The notes: generated by a model from the sequence alone, not told the origin. A stretch of 64,000 bases of DNA from Lachnospiraceae bacterium UBA7199 (GCA_002490775.1 DKUR01000054.1:1-64000), one strand, 5' to 3'. Positions 19,101-27,433 are shown, counted from the first letter of the stretch. Numbers and translations are program-made.

Positions 19101-22100
19101 AATTCTTAAAAGAAGTTTGTATGGTCAGCGATAAGGCACGTCATGAACTGGAAGGATATAATGAGACAGATTATCCTGTTGAGCAGACCACAGCCAATCT
19201 TCTTTTTGAGCGTCAGGCAGCACTTTATCCTGAAAAAACAGCAGTGATTGCCAACGGGGAGATACGTACCTTCCGTGAGTTAAATGAAAATGCCAATAAA
19301 ATAGCTAACCGTCTGTTGGAGATGGGCTTATCCACAGATCAAATGGTAGGTGTGATGATGCCCCGGACGGTGGATGTTTATGCGGCAAGACAGGGGATCA
19401 TGAAAGCAGGCGGGGCCTTTGTGCCTATTGATCCGGAGTACCCTGATGAGAGAATTTCTTATATTCTGGAAGATTCAGGGGCGAAGTTTGTCATCATGCC
19501 AAGGGAATTAATTACCCAGCGCAGTCAACTGCTTGCCGGGCTTGCTGCAAAGGCGCTTGAACTGGAAGCACTTTTGGCAGAAGGCGGCAATATCCAAAAT
19601 CCCAAGGTGGATATAAGGCCAGAGAATCTGTGCTATTGTATTTATACTTCCGGTTCTACCGGAAAGCCCAAAGGGGTTATGATCGAACATCGCAATCTGG
19701 TCAACTATGTGGATGACAACCCAGTTAACGCAGAGGCCCACTCTTATGTGCAGAATGCGGCAGTGTCTTTGGCTTTTGCGGCAATTACCTTTGATGTATC
19801 CATACTGGAGGAATGTATTCCGCTGTATCATGGAATTACAGTCTGCATGGCAAATGAGGAGGAAATCCATAATCCTCTTGCCCTTTCAGAGTTAATTTTG
19901 GAGCATGGGGTAAATATGGTGACTTGTACACCTTCCTTCCTTACCAATATTATTGATATGCCGGAAATGCGGCAGTCCCTGTCACAGATCAGGGTATTTA
20001 ATGTTGGTGCAGAAGCATTTCCTGATGCCCTTTATGGGAAAATTATGGCCCTTGGATCAAATCCTTTGGTATATAACGGATATGGCCCTACGGAAACCAC
20101 CATCGGATGCGCTTTTGAACAGGTAACGGGAGAAAAGATTACCATAGGAAAGCCGATGGCAAATATCAGGATGATGATGATTGATAAATACAGAAATCTT
20201 CTTCCAGCCGGTGCGCCGGGAGAGCTGCTTATCATAGGAAATGGCGTAGGCAGAGGCTATGTGGGCAAACCGGAACTGACGAAAGATAAGTTTATTTCCT
20301 TTGAGGGCAGAAAAGCTTATCGGAGCGGTGACCTTGCAAGATGGAACCATCATGGAAAAATTGAGTTTATGGGGCGTATGGATAATCAGGTCAAGCTGCG
20401 CGGACTTCGGGTGGAATTGGATGAAATTGAGAATGTGATGAATCAGTATCCAACGGTGAAGTCAAGTGTGGTTCTTGTGAAAGAAAAGGACTCCAATCAA
20501 TTCTTATGCGGTTATTTTGTTGCAGAGGAAAAGGTGGACCAGCAGAATCTGACCTGCTTTATGCAGAAATACTTAACCCCTTACATGGTGCCGGGCGTGT
20601 TAATGCAGTTAGAGGAACTGCCCCTTACCAACAATGGCAAGGTGGATAAAAAAGCCCTTCCAGAGCCGGAATATACCCAGGAAAAGAAAAACTATGCAGC
20701 GCCTGTTACCAAGCTGCAGGGTAAATTGTGTGATATTTTTGCAATGGCTCTTGGCGTAGAGCAAATTGGAATTGAAGATGATTTCTTTGAAAACGGAGGC
20801 ACTTCCCTGTCTGCGTCAAAGGTGGCAATGAAGTGCATGAGCGCAGGAATCGGGGTATCCTATGCGGATTTGTTTGAGTACAAGACGCCTCTTGCCTTAG
20901 AACAGCACATTCTGGCAAAGGAAGGTCAGGGGGAACGAAAAGAGCAGACTTTAGTAAAGAAGAAAGAGCAGGATCTATTGGAGCAGACTTTAGCAAAGAA
21001 TGTAATAGAAAATGTAGATGAGATTCATCCAGCAGATTTGGGGAATGTGCTTTTGACGGGAGCAACTGGTTTCCTTGGAGCACATATCTTAAAGACCATG
21101 ATTGAAAGCTGTGACAATAAGATTTATTGTCTGATGCGGAAGGGCAATGCGCCTTCTTTGGAAACCAGGCTGAAAAGTATGCTTGTGTATTATTTCAGCA
21201 ACCCTTATGAAGAACTTTTTGGAGACAGAATTGTTGTGATTGAGGGAGACATTACAGATGGGGATAAGGTGAATGAGCTAGGGCAGTATGATTTTGCCAA
21301 GGTAATTAACTGTGCAGCCTGTGTGAAGCATTTTTCAGCAGATGATACGCTGGAAATCGTAAATTATCAGGGCGTTCTTAATCTGATCCGCTTGTGCAAG
21401 GAAACAAAAAGAGAGCTGATTCAAATATCTACTGTAAGTGTTGCCGGAGAAAATGTAGGAGAAAAATTCCCCAAGGAAAAGAAGCTGCACGAAAACGAGT
21501 TGGACTTTGGGCAAAGCATATCCAATAAATATATTGATACTAAGTTCCGTGCGGAAAAGGCAGTTCTGACAGCGGTGGCAGAAGGGATGAAGGGACAGGT
21601 GATCAGAGTAGGAAACCTGATGAGCCGCTCCAGCGATGGAGAGTTTCAAATTAATTCCGTTACCAATGGATTTATGCGTACCCTGCGTGGATATGTGGCC
21701 CTTGGCAAGTTCCCTGTTTCCGGGCTGGATATGCCGGCGGAATTTTCACCGATTGATTCTACAGCAGAGGCAATCGTAAAGCTTGCCGGAGCAAAGGGAG
21801 CATTCACTGTATTTCATGCTTACAGCAGCTATGTGATTCAAATGGCGGATGTGATTGAGCAGATGAATGCTTTAGGGATTGCAATTGAAACGGTAAGTGA
21901 TGGAGAGTTTCAAGAAGCTCTTGGAAAAGCACTGGAGGATGAAAATAAAAATGAACTGATTTCCGGACTGATTGCCTATCTGCCAGGGGATGAGGATGCA
22001 GGCGGCGTTTATATTGATGCGGATAACAGCTTCACAACAAAAATACTTTACCGGCTTTCATTTAAGTGGCCTATGCCGGATAAGGATTACTTGAAAAATG

Positions 22101-22147
22101 CCCTAAAAGCATTGGAAACATTAGGATTTTTTGACGGTAGAATTTAG
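13169..22147 (+). CDS. Three-module nonribosomal peptide synthetase with terminal reductase (A-T-C-A-T-C-A-T-R)
   Basis: 2,992 residues from the ATG at 13169 (GAGGAGG at 13154-13160); the upstream TTG at 13106 has no such site. Order: A1 (core YTSGSTGRPKG near 134), T1 (GGDS, Ser508), C1 (HHLIFDG, His685), A2 (near 1140), T2 (Ser1521), C2 (HHIISDG, His1691), A3 (near 2159), T3 (GGTS, Ser2546), then a thioester reductase with TGATGFLG (Gly2631) and YIDTK (Tyr2788). All carriers and condensation sites look intact. There is no epimerase, methyltransferase or thioesterase, so release as an aldehyde (or alcohol) is expected. By alignment to GrsA, A2 and A3 have the amino-binding Asp (1187, 2209) but A1 has Val181, which suggests a starter without a normal alpha-amino group. 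Reductive-release NRPSs are known from gut Clostridia and give protease-inhibiting peptide aldehydes or pyrazinones. Confidence 0.93.
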   Translation: MNFLDGFGEIVKKMPDQVAIVDMGGTRSTTYRELDRKSRQAAAKLLKEMGDISGRAVLVCMDRRMEYLAAEIGVMMAGAAYVPLLPDYPRERITYIQKDCEAAGIIDAAWMEDVGKFEPVSEVAALDDGRALIIYTSGSTGRPKGIVHRHTSFCAGVERNIQTFGFGPQERMAAMAPLSFVATLFEYFAIFNSGGCVHILSEEVRKDVRLLEDYYAQKEITCGFISPQLLRYFKNHGKALKKVITGSERVSMLSGDGYTLYNTYGLSETIPVVSSFIVEAPMENTPIGKPVPGIEMLLLDEEGKEVPEGEEGEICVRGTLGECYLNQEELSRRTFIHQADGKVLLHTGDMGRKLPDGNFIYVNRKDWMVKINGQRVETGEIEIRMAAIPGIKNAVVKAFEDENGQNYLCGFYVAEKEIMGDKIRTCLKEALPDYMIPRFLKELEELPKNVNGKLDRKALLPPGISEYKAAYKKPENEIQSRICKAFEEILHCGIVGIEDDFFQLGGDSINVLKLMEVLLGTPLSPGMVLKGRTPEKIALLLQEEADRAKKEEAGTEIRKSSADRKEWPLTDSQMGVYLECVNDPKSKMYNIPMCCELPQNIDLDRFRQAVKQAVAMHPAFGVKIVLKEGMPVMELCPEYMEAAVETYDAGEIERVKKEFVRPFALGEEPLYRMALCRNFFLFDVHHLIFDGTSVKVFLDEISLLYQGKEPKPEDISLMDVAVFEETVKDTPKYQAAREYFKNKLEDAEAGDSLLKDYKPKTVSAESGTVRMALGEEISIMLVEQFVKQKGISENTLFLGAFAYALGKYTGENKSLFCTVNNGRHTVGLAESVGMFVRTLPMYQTWEETVTVESYLQEFQKSFYETMEQDVISFGELAREYGIASDILFVYQGEMLSGLYLDEKHYPAQPVFTGEVQADISVMVMKGQGGYEITLDYRKDLYREETAKGLQRMLVQTLKGMLSCQSLNQISLVSELDVQILESFHGKEDPFDRTKTIVDLFREQAKRTPDAGAVIYTDRSYTYGQVDEITDRLAGYIGGLGIGREQVVSVLIPRCEYMAIASLGVLKAGAAYQPLDPSYPKERLGFMIQDADAQLLIAEESLLPLAEGYTGKVLLTKDIKGLPKAEKLPKPPKMEDLFILLYTSGSTGVPKGCMLEHGNLAAFCHWYKNYYDLQPQSRVAAYASYGFDAHMMDIYPALTSGAEVCIIDESIRLDLNELNRYFKEQKVTHAFMTTQIGRAFATSVKCDNLKYLSMGGEALTPFAPEGTTKYYNLYGPTECTVLSTAYRLQEYEEDLPIGKPLSNMRLYVVDSFGRRVPVGVPGELCISGCQVSRGYLNRPEKTAEAYSLNPFCELEDYLRMYHTGDIVRFLPDGNVQFIGRRDGQVKIRGFRIELTEVEEIIRRFPGIKDATVAAFDEPSGGKYIAAYVVSDEQVDIEKMNAFIEESKPPYMVPAVTMQIEKIPLNQNQKVDKRALPKPERKKEELVPPKGQVQEKLFECVAEVIGHRDFGVSTDIYRAGLTSIGAVKLTVLISAAFEDAVVRNKDLKENNTIEKLEKFLLSGQKKEVFELLEDYPLTQTQNGIFVECAANPGSTIYNIPFLFRLDEKVDLLRLKKAIEDTVEAHPYIKATLHMDEEGEIRLKREDQAPFAVEIENFISKDELVRPYQLLEERLFRIALYETGEGNYLFLEFHHIISDGTSCGIFIQDMNAAYAGKKLEKERFSGFEASLVEEKALQGEEYNRAKAYYDSIFSGCDTDFLPSKDKQKKPSEAKQEAAGEVSGTAGLYSRNIPVDMDALYSFCEKQQVTLNALFTAAFGFVTGRYVYKDEAVFTTIYNGRNDSRLSSIISMLVKTLPVYCNIDGEREVAGYLKETGEQLLNSMNADIYSFAEISRAYGIKADILFAFQGDNFQFEEIAGEKAVLEPMRLDTAKAPLSVDVVVNGNEICYQVEYRNDLYEEETVAGLVDALAVTVEEFQTRKFLKEVCMVSDKARHELEGYNETDYPVEQTTANLLFERQAALYPEKTAVIANGEIRTFRELNENANKIANRLLEMGLSTDQMVGVMMPRTVDVYAARQGIMKAGGAFVPIDPEYPDERISYILEDSGAKFVIMPRELITQRSQLLAGLAAKALELEALLAEGGNIQNPKVDIRPENLCYCIYTSGSTGKPKGVMIEHRNLVNYVDDNPVNAEAHSYVQNAAVSLAFAAITFDVSILEECIPLYHGITVCMANEEEIHNPLALSELILEHGVNMVTCTPSFLTNIIDMPEMRQSLSQIRVFNVGAEAFPDALYGKIMALGSNPLVYNGYGPTETTIGCAFEQVTGEKITIGKPMANIRMMMIDKYRNLLPAGAPGELLIIGNGVGRGYVGKPELTKDKFISFEGRKAYRSGDLARWNHHGKIEFMGRMDNQVKLRGLRVELDEIENVMNQYPTVKSSVVLVKEKDSNQFLCGYFVAEEKVDQQNLTCFMQKYLTPYMVPGVLMQLEELPLTNNGKVDKKALPEPEYTQEKKNYAAPVTKLQGKLCDIFAMALGVEQIGIEDDFFENGGTSLSASKVAMKCMSAGIGVSYADLFEYKTPLALEQHILAKEGQGERKEQTLVKKKEQDLLEQTLAKNVIENVDEIHPADLGNVLLTGATGFLGAHILKTMIESCDNKIYCLMRKGNAPSLETRLKSMLVYYFSNPYEELFGDRIVVIEGDITDGDKVNELGQYDFAKVINCAACVKHFSADDTLEIVNYQGVLNLIRLCKETKRELIQISTVSVAGENVGEKFPKEKKLHENELDFGQSISNKYIDTKFRAEKAVLTAVAEGMKGQVIRVGNLMSRSSDGEFQINSVTNGFMRTLRGYVALGKFPVSGLDMPAEFSPIDSTAEAIVKLAGAKGAFTVFHAYSSYVIQMADVIEQMNALGIAIETVSDGEFQEALGKALEDENKNELISGLIAYLPGDEDAGGVYIDADNSFTTKILYRLSFKWPMPDKDYLKNALKALETLGFFDGRI

Positions 22148-22162
22148 AGTAATTGGTGTTTT

Positions 22163-22185
22163 CATGAGTCTGTTAAAGACTCATG
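22163..22185 (+). promoter_or_regulatory. Perfect hairpin between NRPS and MATE genes
   Basis: CATGAGTC-TGTTAAA-GACTCATG forms an 8-bp stem with 7-base loop in the 62-base gap. No T-tract follows, so it is not a standard terminator. It may be an mRNA processing or stability element adjusting exporter level relative to the giant synthetase. Confidence 0.5.
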
Positions 22186-22209
22186 GGAACCCTTTGAAAT
22201 GGAGAAGAT

Positions 22210-23985
22210 ATGGAAAGAAACGGTTTTTTGATCAATAAAAAAATCCACCAATATATTCTGCCAGGGGTGCTGATGACGGTTGCCATGCAGCTTGGCAATG
22301 TGGTGGATGGCATGATTGTGGGTAATCTTTTGGGGCCTGATGCAATGGCAGCCATTGAGCTTTCCATGCCGGTACTTTTAATTTTACAGATGCCGGCGCT
22401 GATGCTGGCAATGGGAGGGGCGGCTGAGGCGGCTGTACTTTTGGGAAAGCGGAAGATGAGGGAAGCTGACGGGGTTTTTACAGCATCCCTTTTATCAGGT
22501 GCTTTGCTGTCTCTTATTTTTGTACTGTTTACGCCTTTTCTTCCACATGGACTGGCTTTAGCCCTTGCCGGAAATCAGCAGATGGCCGCTTTGGTAGAAC
22601 CCTATATAGCGGTAAATTTTGGCGGAATTCCTGTTTTGACGCTGGCAATTATTTTTTGTTATTTTATGAATGCGGATAGCCATCCAAAGTTGGGAAGTGC
22701 ACTTTTTATAATTGCAAACGGTGTAAATCTGGTATTGGATTTTCTGCTGATCAAAGGATTTCATATGGGGATGGCAGGAAGTGCCCTTTCTACCATAATC
22801 GGATATCTGGCGGGAATGGTGACAGTTGTATTTTATTTCCGGTCAGGCCAACGGATGTTAAGGATTTTATCTCCTGAAAAAACTCCGGGAGGAGTATTGC
22901 AATGGGTAAAAGCTGCGGCCCGCTCTGGTATTCCCAGCGCTGCCTTTACCCTTATGTCCGCTTTAAAATCTGTGGTGATTAATTCAGCAATTGTAAGGTT
23001 TTTGGGAAATGATTCTATGGCGGTTTATTCGGTCTGCGCCAATGCGGTGCTGATTGCAGAGCTGTGTGTGGGAGGCGTGATTGGACTAGTTCCCAACATT
23101 GCCGGAATTCTTTATGGAGAAAAGGATTATTTTGGAATCCGGGTTCTTTGTAAGAAGGTATTGATATACAGTTATCTTGCCATTTTTGGTCTTCTGATTT
23201 TGTTTTTTGCCTTTCCAGAGGGAATTGCAGGGCTTTTTGGCATTACACAGGGAAAAATGCTTGTAATGTGTAAGACAGCGCTTCGCATTTTTGCCTGCGG
23301 CTTTCCTTTTTATGTTTATAATAAATTTTTAATGTCCTATTATCAGACCATTTTACAGCCGGGATTATCCACGTATATTACGGTGCTTCAGGGCTTTGTG
23401 GTGGTAGTGCCCTTTACCCTGGCCGGTATATTCTGGCTGGGGCTTGAGGGAGTATGTTTTGCAGCAGTGGTAAGCGAAGCCTTGACCATTTTGCTTGGGA
23501 TACTCTTTCGGATATGGGGGCAGCATGCCGGAAAATTTCCTTCAGGCGGCAGGTATATGCTTCCAAAGATAAAGGAGGAAAGGTGCTTTGATTTTTCCAT
23601 AGAAAACCACTTGGAAGATGTGATCCGCCTGAGGGATACTTTGTTTTCCTTCTGTGAGGAAAACCGCATTGATGAAAAGGACGCTAATCTGATCGGGCTG
23701 GCATTGGAGGAAATTTGTGCCAATATTGTCCGTTATGGTTACCAGCGGGATAAAAAGAATTATATGGATATCAGTTTTACCATACAGGATGGCAGCTATC
23801 TTTTGCGGGTACGGGATGATGGGGTGCCTTTCAATCCATTGGAATATGAGACAGAAACAGAAGGGCCGGTGGTGGGAGGAATTGCACTGATCCGAAAAAT
23901 CATGTCAGATTTTCAATACATGCGGGTGTTGGATATGAATAATACAATTATGGAGTTGAAGATAGGAAGGAGACAAGGTGGATGA
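22210..23985 (+). CDS. MATE-family exporter fused to a C-terminal GHKL (HATPase_c_2/RsbW-like) domain
   Basis: 591 residues. Residues 1 to about 445 form a twelve-helix MATE transporter (N-terminal MTVAMQLGNVVDGMIVGNLLG is the family's TM1 signature; the second half begins near AARSGIPSAAF). From about 455 to the end is a soluble ATPase-like domain: LEEICANIVRYGY (N-box, near 498), RDDGVPFNP (G1-box, near 536) and GGIALIRKIM (G2-box, near 557), the pattern of SpoIIAB/RsbW-type kinases. ATG at 22210 follows GGAGAAG. It lies between the NRPS and its activating enzyme, so export of the peptide product is the likely job. The role of the ATPase domain is unknown. Confidence 0.88.
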   Translation: MERNGFLINKKIHQYILPGVLMTVAMQLGNVVDGMIVGNLLGPDAMAAIELSMPVLLILQMPALMLAMGGAAEAAVLLGKRKMREADGVFTASLLSGALLSLIFVLFTPFLPHGLALALAGNQQMAALVEPYIAVNFGGIPVLTLAIIFCYFMNADSHPKLGSALFIIANGVNLVLDFLLIKGFHMGMAGSALSTIIGYLAGMVTVVFYFRSGQRMLRILSPEKTPGGVLQWVKAAARSGIPSAAFTLMSALKSVVINSAIVRFLGNDSMAVYSVCANAVLIAELCVGGVIGLVPNIAGILYGEKDYFGIRVLCKKVLIYSYLAIFGLLILFFAFPEGIAGLFGITQGKMLVMCKTALRIFACGFPFYVYNKFLMSYYQTILQPGLSTYITVLQGFVVVVPFTLAGIFWLGLEGVCFAAVVSEALTILLGILFRIWGQHAGKFPSGGRYMLPKIKEERCFDFSIENHLEDVIRLRDTLFSFCEENRIDEKDANLIGLALEEICANIVRYGYQRDKKNYMDISFTIQDGSYLLRVRDDGVPFNPLEYETETEGPVVGGIALIRKIMSDFQYMRVLDMNNTIMELKIGRRQGG

Positions 23986-24689
23986 AAAGGAAAATCCCAT
24001 TGCCCATGATGCCTTCACTTGCCACTCTGCATAAGCTAAATGTAGAAGAATATGCTGCCAGTGTTTACTGGATGGATGCAAGGGAGCTGGAAAAGGATGC
24101 TTTGTTTTCCAAATGTTATGAATTGGTTTCTTATGCAAGACGCCAAAAGATAGATTCTTATTTGTTCGGAAGAGATAAACGTTTGTCTTTAGGTGCAGGA
24201 ATCCTGATGGATCAGGGACTGTGCGCTTATGGGCTGCGGGAAAAAGAGGTTTCAGTGTCCTATGGGAAAAATGGAAAACCGCGTCTGCTTGGACATCCCC
24301 ATATCCATTTTAATTTGTCTCATTCCGGAGACAGAGTGTTAGCAGTATTTGCAGGCAGGGATGTAGGATGCGACATTGAAAAGATACAAAATGCGGATCT
24401 GCCATTGGCGGCGGAGTTTTTTACGGAAGGAGAATATGCTTATATTGTAGGGAAAAAAACGAAAAAAGAGCGTGACGAAGCTTTTTATCGTATATGGACG
24501 CTGAAGGAAAGCTTTTTAAAAGCAACAGGGAGTGGACTTACGATTCCTCTGAATTCCTTTGAAATCAGGATACTGGAAGATGAGAAGATTGACCTTTGCC
24601 AAAAGGTGAATCATAAGACATATTATTTTAAAGAGTATGGGTTTGAAGAATATCGCGGGGCGGTTTGCTTTCAGGGCAGCCGCCCTTAA
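23982..24689 (+). CDS. 4'-phosphopantetheinyl transferase, Sfp type
   Basis: 235 residues. GCDIEKIQ (near residue 128) and FYRIWTLKESFLKATGSGL (about 168-186) are the magnesium- and CoA-binding motifs of Sfp/AcpT enzymes. KPRLLGHPHIHFNLSHSGD is the usual preceding segment. It transfers the phosphopantetheine arm of CoA onto carrier Ser residues, here most likely Ser508, Ser1521 and Ser2546 of the NRPS. ATGA overlap with the MATE gene shows translational coupling, fixing NRPS-MATE-Sfp as one operon. Confidence 0.93.
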   Translation: MKRKIPLPMMPSLATLHKLNVEEYAASVYWMDARELEKDALFSKCYELVSYARRQKIDSYLFGRDKRLSLGAGILMDQGLCAYGLREKEVSVSYGKNGKPRLLGHPHIHFNLSHSGDRVLAVFAGRDVGCDIEKIQNADLPLAAEFFTEGEYAYIVGKKTKKERDEAFYRIWTLKESFLKATGSGLTIPLNSFEIRILEDEKIDLCQKVNHKTYYFKEYGFEEYRGAVCFQGSRP

Positions 24690-24873
24690 AATCATTTTCC
24701 GGTGAAAAATATCAATATCGACCTATATTTGAAGCAAAATTGTATATAGAATTAAAGAAGGGCGGAGGGTACAATAAAAACAAAATAGAAGGTACTAATT
24801 TCTGTGGGAAAACCTGTTGGCAGACAAAGCAAAAATATTGTGGCAGGAAGGAAAGAGTGAAAGGAGCATGGTT

Positions 24874-27294
24874 ATGAATATGAAGAAATGGACCAGAGTA
24901 ATGTATCAACCTAATTTGCCTTTAAGGGACGGCAAGTATGTGACTGCATCAAAAGAGCATATTTTGCTTTCAAAAAAGGCTGCTGGTGAAGGTATGGTGC
25001 TTTTGAAAAATGAGGATGGTCTTTTGCCCCTTCGGGAGGGAAGCCGGGTGGCGCTTTTTGGAAAGGGAAGTTTTGATTATGTAAAAGGGGGCGGAGGAAG
25101 TGGAGATGTATCCTGCGCTTATGTGCGTAATTTATATGACGGTTTTAAAATGTTAAGTGGAATTAGTATTTACGAACCTTTGTCAGATTTTTACCGGAAA
25201 AATATAAAAGAACAATATGAAAGCGGCTCAGCACCGGGAATGACAGTAGAACCAGAATTAGGAAAAGAACTTTTAGAGGGCGCGGCAGCGTATGCCGATA
25301 CTGCAATTTTTGTATTAAGCCGCTTTTCAGGGGAAGGCTGGGACCGATCCAGCATTGAATACAGCGTAGAATTTAACCCTTGGGGAGATGAGACTTCCAT
25401 GCCTAAAACAGCAGGAAAGATTTTTCCTGACGGAGACTTTTATCTGACCAGAGAAGAGAAAACGCTTTTAGAACAGATCAAAAGCAAGTTTGACAGAATT
25501 GTTGTGGTATTGAATGTGGGCGGAGTAATAGATACTTCGTGGATCAAGGAAGATAACCAGATTGGGGCGGCGCTTCTGGCATGGCAGGCAGGAATGGAAG
25601 GCGGTCTGGCAATGGCAGAGATTTTGGCAGGAAAGGAAAACCCTTCCGGCAGACTGCCTGACAGCTTTGCAGCAAAATTAGAGGATTATCCTTCTACGGA
25701 AGGATTCCACAAGTCACCGGAATATGTGGATTATACAGAAGACATTTATGTAGGGTATCGGTATTTTGAAACCATTCCGGGGGCAAAAGATAAGGTTTGT
25801 TATCCTTTTGGCTATGGCTTATCTTACACACAATTTGAAATAAAGGTGCAAAAGGCAATGGAGCAGCAGGGAAAAATTATCCTTTCCGTGCAGGTCACCA
25901 ACACCGGGAAAATGGCTGGAAAAGAAGTTGTGCAGGTATATTACAGCGCACCTAAAGGGTGCCTGGGCAAGCCTTATAGAGCACTTGCGGCATTTGCTAA
26001 AACAAGGCAGCTTCTTCCGGGAGAGAGCCAGGTGGTAACCCTTGATTTTGCAAAATCAGATATGGCTTCCTATGATGATTTGGGTAAAATTGCAAAATCT
26101 GCTTATATATTTGAAAAGGGAACTTATGAATTTTATGTGGGCAGTTCGGTAAGAGAGGTAGAAAAAGTTGATTTTACAGTTACAGTGGAAACAGATGAAG
26201 TGGTGCAGCAGCTTACTGCAAAGGCAGCGCCGACCAGCCTGAAAAAACGTATGCTTTCAGACGGAACCTATGAGGAACTTCCTCTTTCCAAAGCCAATGA
26301 TCCTAACGAATGTGTTCTGGAAAAAATGATTCCTGGTACAGAAGAAGCATTGGCGCCAGAGGTAAGGCCAAGGGGACGTTATCTGCTTATGAAGCCTTAT
26401 GGGGAAGGAGTAAGGCCATTGATTGATGTGGCAGAGGGCAGACTTTCTATAGAGGAGTTTATGACGCAGCTAAGTGAGGATGACCTGATTGAACTCCTTG
26501 GCGGACAGCCTAATACTTCCGTGGCCAATACCTATGGTTATGGAAATCTGCCAGAATATGGTGTGCCGAATCTTATGACAGCAGACGGACCTGCGGGGCT
26601 TAGAATCAACCCGGATTGTGGAATACACACGACAGCATGGCCCTGTGCAACGCTTCTTGCATCCACCTGGAACCAGGAACTGGTGGAAGCGGTAGGAAAG
26701 GCCGGAGGAGAGGAAGTAAAGGAAAATAATATTGCAGTATGGCTGACGCCTGCGGTTAATATTCACAGAAGCCCTCTTTGCGGAAGGAATTTCGAATATT
26801 ATTCGGAAGATCCTTATCTTACCGGAAAAATGGCGGCGGCAATGGTAAGAGGAATCCAGTCAGAGCATATTGCAGCGGCAGTAAAGCATTTTGCCTGCAA
26901 TAATAAGGAAACTAACCGGAAGCACTGCGACTCCAGGGTATCGGAACGCGCCCTTCGGGAAATTTATTTAAAAGGATTTGAAATCATTGTAAAGGAGGCT
27001 GATCCCTGGGTGATCATGTCTGCCTATAATGTGATTAATGGGCATCGTGCGTCGGAAAACAGAGAACTCCTTGAGGATATTTTGCGTGGAGAGTGGGGCT
27101 TTAAAGGGATGGTTACCAGCGACTGGTGGACCAGAGGAGAGCATTATAAGGAAATTAAAGCCGGCAATGATGTGAAAATGGCAACAGGTTTTCCGGAAAG
27201 AGTAAAAGAGGCAATGGAAAAAGGCGCTCTTTCAAGGGAAGATCTGGAAAGATGCGCAAGACGTGTGCTGGAACTTGTCTTAAAGATGGATTGA
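24874..27294 (+). CDS. GH3 family beta-glucosidase with swapped domain order
   Basis: 806 residues, no signal peptide, so cytoplasmic. The normal second GH3 domain comes first (GMVLLKNEDGLLPL, then KGGGGSGDV, and NPSGRLPDSF to about residue 270), a fibronectin-III-like part (VTNTGKMAGKEVVQVYY) follows, and the catalytic barrel is last: GPAGLRINP, KHFACNNKE and the nucleophile motif VTSDWW (Asp750). This B-to-A order is known from Ruminococcus albus and Butyrivibrio beta-glucosidases. Start chosen at 24874 for spacing to AAGGAG. It is 184 bases beyond the Sfp-type gene, and nothing ties it to the peptide pathway. Confidence 0.9.
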   Translation: MNMKKWTRVMYQPNLPLRDGKYVTASKEHILLSKKAAGEGMVLLKNEDGLLPLREGSRVALFGKGSFDYVKGGGGSGDVSCAYVRNLYDGFKMLSGISIYEPLSDFYRKNIKEQYESGSAPGMTVEPELGKELLEGAAAYADTAIFVLSRFSGEGWDRSSIEYSVEFNPWGDETSMPKTAGKIFPDGDFYLTREEKTLLEQIKSKFDRIVVVLNVGGVIDTSWIKEDNQIGAALLAWQAGMEGGLAMAEILAGKENPSGRLPDSFAAKLEDYPSTEGFHKSPEYVDYTEDIYVGYRYFETIPGAKDKVCYPFGYGLSYTQFEIKVQKAMEQQGKIILSVQVTNTGKMAGKEVVQVYYSAPKGCLGKPYRALAAFAKTRQLLPGESQVVTLDFAKSDMASYDDLGKIAKSAYIFEKGTYEFYVGSSVREVEKVDFTVTVETDEVVQQLTAKAAPTSLKKRMLSDGTYEELPLSKANDPNECVLEKMIPGTEEALAPEVRPRGRYLLMKPYGEGVRPLIDVAEGRLSIEEFMTQLSEDDLIELLGGQPNTSVANTYGYGNLPEYGVPNLMTADGPAGLRINPDCGIHTTAWPCATLLASTWNQELVEAVGKAGGEEVKENNIAVWLTPAVNIHRSPLCGRNFEYYSEDPYLTGKMAAAMVRGIQSEHIAAAVKHFACNNKETNRKHCDSRVSERALREIYLKGFEIIVKEADPWVIMSAYNVINGHRASENRELLEDILRGEWGFKGMVTSDWWTRGEHYKEIKAGNDVKMATGFPERVKEAMEKGALSREDLERCARRVLELVLKMD

Positions 27295-27413
27295 CAGAAG
27301 ATATTTCATTTAAAAATACTTGTAAGTCATGCATGGATATGCTATGCTTTGACTGGAATAATACTGTAATGTGTTACAGATTTGATCTGGACGACAGTTT
27401 TTTGGACCGCCGG

Positions 27414-27433
27414 GGCGGGAAGAATTTCCCGCC
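27414..27433 (+). terminator. Hairpin after the GH3 gene
   Basis: GGCGGGAA-GAAT-TTCCCGCC is a perfect 8-bp stem followed by ATTTCTGTT, a weak T-rich end. It separates the GH3 gene from the paralogue pair that follows. Confidence 0.55.
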
